Shown here piece by piece: positions 1 through 5,891 of a stretch of DNA of 9,553 nucleotides (position 1 is its first letter; each line of letters begins with the position of its first letter). The DNA lies in assembly GCA_937951395.1 (NCBI GenBank), contig CALFBV010000057.1, positions 1 through 9,553 on the forward strand, read 5' to 3'. Source of the stretch: an uncultured Rubritalea sp. (GTDB taxonomy: Bacteria > Verrucomicrobiota > Verrucomicrobiia > Verrucomicrobiales > Akkermansiaceae). The notes beneath the pieces were generated by a model, which saw only the letters and a program-made list of their open reading frames with translations, searched no databases and was not told the origin of the DNA. The position numbers and the translations under genes are program-made.

Positions 1-371
1 TAGAAGAGAAGGTTCTTATATTTCTCATATACGGGAAGCACAGATTTACGTGATACAGAGGTCCAGCAACCGAAGGTGACTGCTGTTTTCTTATCTACGA
101 TGAGTTCTTCAGCTTTTTCAGCGAAGAGTGGCCAATCAGAGGCTCCGTCAACGACGACAGGCTCGATCTTTTTGCCCATTACGCCACCGTTAGCGTTGAT
201 TTCATCGAATGTGAATAGGAGAACATCTCTTAGTGATGTTTCTGAGATGGCCATGGTGCCACTGAGTGAGTGAAGGACACCGACTTTTACGGTTTCTTCT
301 TCTGCTTGTGCGGTGAGGAGACTTCCAGTGATGCAAGCCGCCGCCGCTAATTTTTTAATAGTTAATTTCAT
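1..371 (-). CDS. urtA: Urea/short-chain amide ABC transporter substrate-binding protein UrtA (partial, N-terminal 123 residues)
   Basis: Periplasmic binding protein that delivers urea (or related short amides) to an UrtBCDE-type ABC importer. The reading frame starts at ATG 371 and runs off the left edge without a stop. The first 23 residues are a signal peptide (KK, then an Ala/Leu-rich core, ending AQA). The mature part opens with [15 protein letters not shown] (about residues 30-44), followed by [17 protein letters not shown] (71-87) and [15 protein letters not shown] (100-114), all hallmarks of the UrtA/FmdD/AmiC branch of type-1 periplasmic binding proteins. The family is normally about 420 residues, so some 300 lie outside the window. 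It is 71 nt downstream of a porin gene on the same strand, very likely co-transcribed from the sigma-54 promoter upstream of that gene. No Shine-Dalgarno is visible; the leader is A/T-rich. Urea versus formamide/acetamide specificity cannot be settled from this fragment. Confidence 0.9.
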   Translation of the reverse strand, partial: MKLTIKKLAAAACITGSLLTAQAEEETVKVGVLHSLSGTMAISETSLRDVLLFTFDEINANGGVMGKKIEPVVVDGASDWPLFAEKAEELIVDKKTAVTFGCWTSVSRKSVLPVYEKYKNLLF

Positions 372-442
372 AATATTGAATGTTGAATTGGTGGGAGGGT
401 TTGGCTGTTTATTTTTACTTTGATGAACAGTTTTGTGATCGA

Positions 443-1225
443 CTAGAAGCTGAATGAAAGTCCTACGTTGGCAGTCAAGAACTGATCATCGGCATTACCT
501 ACGACGTCTGCATCTGTGTCATAGAATGTGACTCCAGCATTAAATGATGTGAAATCGTTGATCGCGTAGCTGCCTTGTAATCCTATAGAAGCATAGCCGT
601 AACCGGATTCTGTGGTGTGGAACTCGTCGAGCGCTACACCCAAAGCAATAGGAATTGTGAGGGAGAACTTGTCACTAAGATCGAATGAGTGCTCAGCGCC
701 AAGAACGAGGAATGTTCCATCGAAACCTCCACTAGCACCTTCAGTGAGTCTTTTATGGATGGTGATGGATGGGCTAAGGAATGTGTCAAATGAAACACCA
801 AGGTCTAAAATCTGCTCTGAATCACCAGCGTATTGCCAGTTCTGATAAGTGGCGCTGTATGTCATTATTCCTGAGGTGTAAGAAACGCCGAACCATACAT
901 CTGTCTCTTGAACTTTGAAGTCACTGCCAGAAGGATTGTCGTTTACGTCTAGCCAAAAACCTGTGCTGAGTGTGACGCTGTCTGTGAGTGCGTAGTCGAG
1001 GCTTACACTAGGGTTGAATGTTGGTGCTTCGGTCAAAGAATTGCCTGCTGCCCAAACATCAAATCCATAAGAGATGAAGTGTGAATTAAGATCAAGAGAT
1101 AGTGATCCGGATAGTTTACATGCTGCCGGTGTTTCAGTAGCGATTGGTGTGTCGAAATCTCCTGCTAATAGAGAAGAAGTTGTGATAGCTGCTGTTCCGA
1201 GTGCAGTGAATAATGTTTTGTTCAT
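443..1225 (-). CDS. Outer-membrane beta-barrel porin, probable urea/amide channel
   Basis: 260-residue secreted protein. Residues 1-21 form a signal peptide (MNKTLF, then a hydrophobic core ending LLA, with the mature start at GDFD). The rest is alternating polar/hydrophobic beta strands with short Asp/Asn/Gly turns, and the chain ends SFSF. A C-terminal Phe is the BAM-recognition signature of outer-membrane barrels. The segment [20 protein letters not shown] (about 40-59) resembles the first strand of TorF-like putative porins, but I cannot name a family with certainty. The gene precedes urtA. In Methylophilus methylotrophus a porin gene (fmdC) likewise precedes the amide/urea transporter genes fmdDEF, so a role in passing urea or amides across the outer membrane is inferred from context. 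Start ATG 1225 has no Shine-Dalgarno. A sigma-54 promoter about 65 nt upstream suggests nitrogen control. The precise substrate is unproven. Confidence 0.85.
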   Translation of the reverse strand: MNKTLFTALGTAAITTSSLLAGDFDTPIATETPAACKLSGSLSLDLNSHFISYGFDVWAAGNSLTEAPTFNPSVSLDYALTDSVTLSTGFWLDVNDNPSGSDFKVQETDVWFGVSYTSGIMTYSATYQNWQYAGDSEQILDLGVSFDTFLSPSITIHKRLTEGASGGFDGTFLVLGAEHSFDLSDKFSLTIPIALGVALDEFHTTESGYGYASIGLQGSYAINDFTSFNAGVTFYDTDADVVGNADDQFLTANVGLSFSF

Positions 1226-1288
1226 AGTATGTAGTTGTTTTGGTTGTATGTTTATTAGGCCACTAGACCTTTGTTGTAAGATTTTTAT

Positions 1289-1304
1289 AGCAATGGCTGT
1301 GCCA
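1289..1304 (-). promoter_or_regulatory. Sigma-54 (RpoN) promoter for the porin-urtA unit
   Basis: Read on the minus strand the sequence is TGGCACAGCCATTGCT. This fits the sigma-54 consensus TGGCAC-R-N4-TTGCW at every defined position, with the -24 GG (1303-1302) and -12 GC (1291-1290) separated by exactly 10 nt. Transcription would start near 1278, giving a leader of about 53 nt before the porin ATG at 1225. The site lies in a non-coding gap in the correct orientation for the porin and urtA genes. Sigma-54 promoters need an AAA+ activator. I found no canonical NtrC site (GCAC-N7-GTGC) upstream, so the activator is unidentified. Confidence 0.85.
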
Positions 1305-1323
1305 GTTATTGATCACCTATTGT

Positions 1324-1375
1324 CATCACTACATTTTTTGGAACCAAACAAATTTTGTTTTAGTGAGTTGTGATG
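1324..1375. promoter_or_regulatory. Inverted repeats upstream of the sigma-54 promoter, possible activator binding site
   Basis: Two dyads lie about 45-100 nt upstream of the predicted start site. The outer arms are CATCACTAC (1324-1332) and GTTGTGATG (1367-1375), 8 of 9 positions complementary. The inner dyad is perfect: AAACAAA (1346-1352), one T, then TTTGTTT (1354-1360). The two dyads are not concentric. Position suits an enhancer for a sigma-54 activator, but the inner one is A/T-rich and could be chance. Confidence 0.3.
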
Positions 1376-1604
1376 TGTGTGTATTTTTTAAATCGGGGGG
1401 TATATATCTAATGCCTCTGATCAAATGTGATTTTACAATGATCCATGATAATGAATATAAGAGTGATGAAGAGAGGGGAGAGTGGCTTTATTTTTTACAG
1501 GAATAGCTCTGATGTTTGGGGTGCTGGCTCTTGGAAAGAGATGAAATCATCTTTTTACAAACTCTTTACAGCTTTGTGGTGCTAGATGTGATAGTTTCTT
1601 GTCT
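1376..1604. other. Intergenic stretch without recognised content
   Basis: About 230 nt between the candidate upstream activator region and the small secreted-protein gene. Short open frames exist (for example MIHDNEYKSDEERGEW ending in a stop at 1504-1506), but they have no signal peptide, domain or ribosome site. No convincing sigma-70 promoter or terminator is seen. A promoter for the gene beginning at 1605 would be expected here. Confidence 0.5.
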
Positions 1605-2051
1605 ATGAGAATAATAATGACTCTTTTGGTTTGTTGTTTCGCCTTGTCTGCATCTGCGGGGGTCGATGAGAAAGTGACTGGGCATGTGATTCCTGCGGAT
1701 AGTAAATCTGAGTGGGATTTTAGAGGTAAGCTATCTCCGTTCTTTGCGGGGAGTATATCTGCTAAGAAATTACCAGAATGCAAAACTTATGAAGAGCTAA
1801 GGACGACTTTAGAAATAGCCCTCAAGGAGTTGTATGCATGTGAGGCCTGAGGCGTTATGCAGGGGGCTAGCAGTTGCAAGCTCGCATTGATACGTGCTCA
1901 TTTCATTCTTGGTGAAGTAGAGCAGGCTGATGCTTTATTAAAGGGTGTGGGTGGTAGTTCGGTGTTAATGTTTGACTCGATGAAGAGGATGCAGCAGGCG
2001 GGTGATGAGAGATTAAAGATGGAGCAAGCAAAGAAAACAGAGAAGAAGTAG
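1605..2051 (+). pseudogene. Small secreted helical/TPR-like protein gene interrupted by in-frame TGA
   Basis: Starting at ATG 1605 (an in-frame TTG at 1599 is possible), the frame encodes a signal peptide (MRIIMTLLVCCFALSASA), then about 60 mature residues, and meets TGA at 1848-1850. The same frame continues without another stop to TAG 2049-2051. The downstream part, GV-MQGASSCKLALIRAHF and on through GEVEQADALLKG, reads as the natural continuation of the helical segment before the stop (EELRTTLEIALKELYACEA). Together they resemble one TPR-type helix pair followed by a charged Lys/Gln-rich tail. The simplest reading is one 148-codon gene with a recent nonsense mutation. Alternatively two proteins are made: ATG 1857 has GAGG at 1849-1852, so termination-reinitiation at the TGA is possible. 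The family is not recognised. Confidence 0.5.
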
Positions 2052-2122
2052 CTATCTCTGGATGTAGAGCGGATTTATTCTGAACTTGTAGGGTCTCCAT
2101 TAGTGCAATAGAGTATTTTACT

Positions 2123-2302
2123 ATGGATGAGAAAATGATTACAGATCTTACGGGTTATTCGCTGACTAGGAGAGATTTCTTGGCGCGCTCAGTCGTAGGT
2201 GGTGCGCTTTTATTCACTGCGCCCGGTGTGCTGGCTGAGCTGTTAGAGCTGACTGCGGAGTTTAACATCGTGGTGGGAGTGACTCCGGAAGATAAACACT
2301 AA
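2123..2302 (+). CDS. Short ORF consisting mainly of a Tat signal peptide; probable truncated gene
   Basis: 59-codon ORF. Residues 15-38 are a classic twin-arginine signal: TRRDFLARSVVGGALLFTAP followed by GVLA, with RR at 16-17, Phe-Leu after it, a hydrophobic core and an A-x-A-like end. Only about 20 residues (ELLELTAEFNIVVGVTPEDK and a His) follow before TAA 2300-2302, far too few for a folded Tat substrate. This suggests the 3' end was lost by deletion or frameshift. In Verrucomicrobiota such leaders commonly precede secreted oxidoreductases or dioxygenases, but nothing here identifies the lost domain. No Shine-Dalgarno is evident upstream of ATG 2123. The stop lies 18 nt before the NlpC/P60 gene, so any transcript would read into it. 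Confidence 0.5.
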   Translation: MDEKMITDLTGYSLTRRDFLARSVVGGALLFTAPGVLAELLELTAEFNIVVGVTPEDKH

Positions 2303-2307
2303 TTAGC

Positions 2308-2311
2308 GAGG
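2308..2311 (+). promoter_or_regulatory. Shine-Dalgarno GAGG of the NlpC/P60 gene
   Basis: GAGG sits 9 nt before ATG 2321. It is one of only two clear ribosome sites among the intact genes of this window and it fixes the start of the lipoprotein. Confidence 0.55.
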
Positions 2312-2320
2312 TTTTAGATA

Positions 2321-2923
2321 ATGCGTTACTTCTCATTTCTACTGGTAGGGTTCTTTCTGAGTGGTTGTCTTACGATGGCTTCTGTGTGGAATTATCCGCT
2401 CACCCCCTTGGTGCTGAGTCCACGGCAAATTCTGGTTTTTCAGGCGGAAAAGATGGTGGAGGAATATGAGCATTTACCGTATAAATTTGGTGGAGCTGAC
2501 CCTAAATCAGGTGGGTTTGACTGCTCGGGAGCGATGTCATATGTGATGAAGCGCTGCGGCTATAAGCCTCCCAGGACGTCTGCTCAGCAGTATGTCTGGA
2601 TAAGAGATAATGCTACGATCCATCTGGTGGGAAAGAAGGTGGAATCCATCGATGATCCAGCCTTTAAGCATCTTAGAGTGGGGGATCTTCTGTTCTGGTC
2701 TGGGACTTATACGCCTACGGATGGGCGAAAGGTGAATATTTCTCATGTGGGTATTTATTTAGGAAAAGAGGCTGATGGCAGGCGTATCATGGCATGTGCG
2801 AGTAAAGGAAGAAGCTACCGTGGGAAGAAGGGTGATGGCTATGGAATCTTTGATTTTAGGCTGCCGAGCAAGACTTCGAAGTCCACCTTTGTAGGCTACG
2901 GGACGATCCCAGGAATGCCGTAA
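2321..2923 (+). CDS. NlpC/P60-family lipoprotein, MepS-like peptidoglycan peptidase
   Basis: 200-residue predicted lipoprotein. Residues 1-16 are a type-II signal with the lipobox LSGC, so Cys16 would be lipidated. The NlpC/P60 domain spans about 40-195: YKFGGADPKSGGFDCSGAMS (54-73) holds the catalytic Cys68, and ISHVGIYLG (140-148) holds the catalytic His142. These enzymes cleave D-Glu/meso-DAP-type bonds of peptidoglycan stem peptides. The third catalytic residue, a His in the FVHAS segment of E. coli MepS, aligns with Met157 in RIMACASKG, so activity may be altered or use another residue. Alignment there depends on a 3-residue longer loop. It lies 196 nt upstream of a Prc-type protease, the class of enzyme that degrades MepS in E. 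coli. Start ATG 2321 is supported by GAGG 9 nt upstream. Confidence 0.9.
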   Translation: MRYFSFLLVGFFLSGCLTMASVWNYPLTPLVLSPRQILVFQAEKMVEEYEHLPYKFGGADPKSGGFDCSGAMSYVMKRCGYKPPRTSAQQYVWIRDNATIHLVGKKVESIDDPAFKHLRVGDLLFWSGTYTPTDGRKVNISHVGIYLGKEADGRRIMACASKGRSYRGKKGDGYGIFDFRLPSKTSKSTFVGYGTIPGMP

Positions 2924-2969
2924 ATGACTTCAGTTGAGGAGAAATTTAAACATTTTCCTGCTGAGTCAT
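2924..2969 (+). other. Long imperfect stem-loop directly after the NlpC/P60 stop codon
   Basis: ATGACTTCAG (2924-2933) pairs with CTGAGTCAT (2961-2969), leaving one bulged T. The inner arms AGGAGAAA (2937-2944) and TTTTCCT (2953-2959) continue the stem with one bulged G, closing an 8-nt loop. The fold starts at the base after TAA. There is no T-run on its 3' side, so it is not a standard intrinsic terminator. It could stabilise the 3' end of the message or partly terminate transcription. Confidence 0.4.
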
Positions 2970-3119
2970 CGCTACTATCGTAGAAAAAACCTTAGCGTAA
3001 TCGCCCTTTAGGAAAAGGCGGGAAGAAAAGTTCGACAAAACAATTTCGCTGAGCAAGTATATTCGCCTAGCAAGCGGCACCTCGATAATAAACATCGGTA
3101 AAACGAAAAATTTAAAACT
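2970..3119. promoter_or_regulatory. Intergenic leader of the prc operon
   Basis: The gap ahead of the protease operon should hold its promoter, but no well-spaced -35/-10 pair stands out; TATATT at 3058-3063 is the best -10-like hexamer. A second hairpin, CGCCCTTT/AAAAGGCG (3002-3009 with 3013-3020, one mismatch, 3-nt loop), lies in it without a T-tract. CTAC/GTAG (2972-2983) is a minor stem. The last 25 nt before ATG 3120 are A-rich with no Shine-Dalgarno. Confidence 0.3.
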
Positions 3120-5351
3120 ATGAATATCAAGAAAACTCTCACGGGCGCTCTCATTGGGCTCACATTTACTGGATCAGCCTGTGCGCAGGCTCCTGACAAT
3201 AAGGTAGACTATGATGAAGTGGGTAGAGTGATGGCAAAAATGCTGATGAACCGCCACTACGAGAAGATCAATGATGATGTTTTAGGACCAAGAATTTTTG
3301 ATCTTTTGATGAAAGAGCTAGATCCAGGGAAGGTGTATTTCACTCAGCAGGATGTGGATGGTCTGAAGGCTAAATTTGGCCAAGATCTACATAACAGGCT
3401 TCTCATTAAGAAGAGTAATGAGGCGTCGCATGAGGTGCATGCGCTTTATATTCAGCGTGTGAAGGAGAGAATAGGGCATGCGCAGAAATTTCTCAAAGAA
3501 TCTAATTTTACCTTTGATAGCGACCGTAAGGTTCAGCGTTCTAGAAAAGACCTCCAATGGCCAGCGGATACTGCTGCGGCAAATGAACTCTGGGAGAGGC
3601 TCGTAGAAGAGGCGGTTCTCTCGGAGACTCTCCGTAGAGACAACATCGCGAAGCTTGCAGCGGAGCAGGGAAAAGAAAACCCGCTTAAGGATAAGGAGCC
3701 AGTGAAGGAAGTGGTCCGCCTCAAGTATAAGCGGATGCTCCAGTATGATCTCGATGACAACAATGAGGGCATAGCGGACTATGTGCTGAGTGCTGCTGCT
3801 AAGGCGTATGGACCTCACACTGACTATCTAACAGCGAGCGAGTATGGTCCATTTAAGGCGGGAATGGATAATGAATTTGTGGGTATAGGAGCACTGCTCC
3901 AAGGTGAAGATGATGGGGCTACTAAGATCACAGGTATTGTGGTTGGTGGACCGGCTTCTAAAGGTGGTGATCTAGAACTTAACGACAGAATCGTAGGGGT
4001 AGATCACCTCAATGATGGCAATGTAGTGGACATCATGTTCATGAGGATCGACAAGGTGGTGGAACTGATACGCGGGCCTGTAGACTCTTCAGTGGGATTG
4101 AAAATAGAGACTGCAGCTGGTCAGTATAAGACAATTGTAATTAAACGCGGCTCAGTGGAAATGAAGGAGGATTTTGCCTCTGGTGAAATCATTGAGACGA
4201 AGAATGCTGATGGCACTAAGAGCCGTATTGGCTTCATCAAGCTCCCTACGTTTTATGTGAATTTCCAGACTGGTGGGAACAAATGCTCTGATCATGTGAA
4301 GAGTATTCTCCTCAGAATGAAGAGGGAAAGAATAGAGGGACTCGTCTTTGACCTCCGTGGAAATGGTGGTGGATCACTTGAAGAAGTGAGAAGAATATCT
4401 GGCTTCTTCACTGGTCGTGGCCCCGTGGTGCAGGAGAGAGATTCCCAAGGCAGAATCACACTTCAGACTGCTTATGATAAGGCGATTTACACTGGCCCGA
4501 TGGTCTGCCTCATCGACTCCACATCAGCTTCAGCGAGTGAAATTCTAGCAGGCGCACTACAGGACTACAACCGCGCAGTGGTCGTGGGAACTAGCTCTAC
4601 ATACGGTAAGGGCACCGTGCAGCAGATCATGGATATAGCACGCATGCTACCATTTAATGCGCAGGGAAGAGAGAGAGCAGGCTATCTCAAGCCTACGATC
4701 AGGAAATTCTACCGAGTAGCAGGATCATCCACTCAGAACAAAGGAGTGGAGTCAGACATCGTGCTGCCAAATATGTTGGATGCCATCGAGATAGGTGAGA
4801 AGTACATGGACTATGCTTTACCGTATGATGTCATCAAGAAGGCACCAGGGTTTAAGCCTGGTGACAGATCTAAGCTCTTCATCAAAGATCTGAAGGCGAA
4901 TAGTTTATCAAGAGTAAAGGAGGCGAAGGACTTTGTTTATCTTCAAGCTGACGTGGACAGAATGAAGAAGCGCATCGAGGAAAACACGGTGAGCCTAAAC
5001 AGAGCTGACCGCCTCAAGGAAATAACTGAAGCTGATGCCCGCTTAAAGGCACGCAACAAGGAAAGAGTGGAACGTTTCGAAAAAATTCAGAAGCAAGATA
5101 AAGAACGCTACACATTCTATAGCTTAAAGCGTAAAGACTTAATGGACACTGATAGCCTGCATGAATTTGACCCTACTAAAGAAGATGAATCTTACATGCT
5201 GAAGGCAGAGAACAAGGAAGAAGATCTAGACATCACTCCTGAGTGGCCGAGCAGAATGGATCCAGTGAAGCGTGAGGGCATGGCTATCCTTAATGACTTG
5301 ATCAAGCTCACCAAGCAAGATAAGATGGTGAAGGCTAAAGTTGAGCAATAA
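3120..5351 (+). CDS. prc: Prc-type carboxy-terminal processing (tail-specific) protease, peptidase S41A
   Basis: 743-residue periplasmic serine protease that degrades or trims proteins from their C-termini. Residues 1-23 are a signal peptide ending SACAQA. An N-terminal helical domain (about 30-230) includes the family-typical LDPGKVYFTQQD (67-78) and YGPHTDYLTASE (230-241). A PDZ domain follows (about 250-340; GIGALLQGEDDG, GGPASKGGDLELNDRIVGVD). The S41 catalytic core includes the DLRGNGGGSLEE motif (411-422). The Ser-Lys dyad is Ser471 in STSASASEI and Lys497 in TYGKGTVQ, with Asp482 in QDYNRAVVVG, matching S430/D441/K455 of E. coli Prc except for one extra residue between Asp and Lys. A charged helical C-terminal region (about 570-743) matches the Prc C-terminal domain. 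It is slightly longer than E. coli Prc (682). It heads a tight run with the SprT-like and YwaF-like genes (6-nt gaps). Confidence 0.95.
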   Translation: MNIKKTLTGALIGLTFTGSACAQAPDNKVDYDEVGRVMAKMLMNRHYEKINDDVLGPRIFDLLMKELDPGKVYFTQQDVDGLKAKFGQDLHNRLLIKKSNEASHEVHALYIQRVKERIGHAQKFLKESNFTFDSDRKVQRSRKDLQWPADTAAANELWERLVEEAVLSETLRRDNIAKLAAEQGKENPLKDKEPVKEVVRLKYKRMLQYDLDDNNEGIADYVLSAAAKAYGPHTDYLTASEYGPFKAGMDNEFVGIGALLQGEDDGATKITGIVVGGPASKGGDLELNDRIVGVDHLNDGNVVDIMFMRIDKVVELIRGPVDSSVGLKIETAAGQYKTIVIKRGSVEMKEDFASGEIIETKNADGTKSRIGFIKLPTFYVNFQTGGNKCSDHVKSILLRMKRERIEGLVFDLRGNGGGSLEEVRRISGFFTGRGPVVQERDSQGRITLQTAYDKAIYTGPMVCLIDSTSASASEILAGALQDYNRAVVVGTSSTYGKGTVQQIMDIARMLPFNAQGRERAGYLKPTIRKFYRVAGSSTQNKGVESDIVLPNMLDAIEIGEKYMDYALPYDVIKKAPGFKPGDRSKLFIKDLKANSLSRVKEAKDFVYLQADVDRMKKRIEENTVSLNRADRLKEITEADARLKARNKERVERFEKIQKQDKERYTFYSLKRKDLMDTDSLHEFDPTKEDESYMLKAENKEEDLDITPEWPSRMDPVKREGMAILNDLIKLTKQDKMVKAKVEQ

Positions 5352-5357
5352 TTCACG

Positions 5358-5885
5358 ATGGAGAAAGAGGAAATTTATAATGGCATCGTCACAATGGTTG
5401 ACGGTGCCATTTCTCTTTTAAAACAGCAGGCTGGAGAGGAATACGCGAGTTCCGTGAAGATAGTCTGGAACCGCAGGATGCGCTCCACTGCTGGGCGAGC
5501 ATTTCTCACTCTCGCTAAGGTAGAGCTCAACCCTAAATTACTTCAACTAGGTGATAATCCTCTGCCTCATGTGGAGCAGACGCTGTTGCATGAATTGGCG
5601 CATTTACTGGCTCACCATCGCTATGGCCGTGGAATAGCTGCCCATGGAGCGGAGTGGAAGCAAGCCTGTGCAGATCTGGGTATTCCTGGTGAATCTGCCA
5701 CCCATAGTTTGCCCTTACCCAGCCGCAAGCAGCGGAGGAAGTGGCGTTATACTTGTCCGGCGTGTCTGGAAATAATCGATCGTGTCAAGCGGATGCGGGG
5801 TGACTCAGCTTGCTATCCTTGCTGTAAGAAATACAATAGAGGTAAGTTTCATAGTAGGTATAAATTTATCGAAAAAACTCTCTAA
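5358..5885 (+). CDS. SprT-like domain zinc metalloprotein
   Basis: 175-residue cytoplasmic protein with no signal peptide. The zincin core has HELAH at 78-82 (HExxH, with Glu79 as catalytic base) and a third zinc ligand at His96 in AAHGAEW, the order seen in SprT/Spartan-type domains. A C-terminal zinc ribbon follows: CPAC at 133-136 and CYPC at 152-155, with an additional Cys156. The upstream ELNPKLL segment (56-62) is the family's beta strand before the HExxH helix. Eukaryotic Spartan cleaves DNA-protein crosslinks; bacterial SprT proteins are largely uncharacterised, so substrate is unknown. The gene starts 6 nt after the prc stop, with ATG 5358 as the earliest sensible start and no Shine-Dalgarno, and is probably translated by coupling. 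Coupling a cytoplasmic zinc protease to a periplasmic protease suggests shared regulation rather than a shared complex. Confidence 0.9.
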   Translation: MEKEEIYNGIVTMVDGAISLLKQQAGEEYASSVKIVWNRRMRSTAGRAFLTLAKVELNPKLLQLGDNPLPHVEQTLLHELAHLLAHHRYGRGIAAHGAEWKQACADLGIPGESATHSLPLPSRKQRRKWRYTCPACLEIIDRVKRMRGDSACYPCCKKYNRGKFHSRYKFIEKTL

Positions 5886-5891
5886 CAGATC

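Noticed and set aside
1309..1506. 65-codon plus-strand frame in the porin upstream region
   Set aside because: It overlaps the regulatory gap, has low-complexity translation, no ribosome site and no recognisable domain.
1305..1600. Canonical NtrC sites upstream of the sigma-54 promoter
   Set aside because: I looked for GCAC-N7-GTGC on both strands and found none.
1848..1850. TGA as a selenocysteine codon
   Set aside because: No convincing bacterial SECIS-type hairpin with a G/U-bearing loop is seen just downstream, and the context does not resemble a selenoprotein; nonsense mutation or reinitiation is simpler.
3002..3020. CGCCCTTT/AAAAGGCG hairpin as an intrinsic terminator
   Set aside because: Neither strand has a T-tract directly after the stem; it is kept only as a stem-loop in the leader region.
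3387..3818. Minus-strand 143-codon open frame inside prc
   Set aside because: It is fully antisense to a well-conserved protease domain, has no signal or domain of its own and no ribosome site; a shadow frame.
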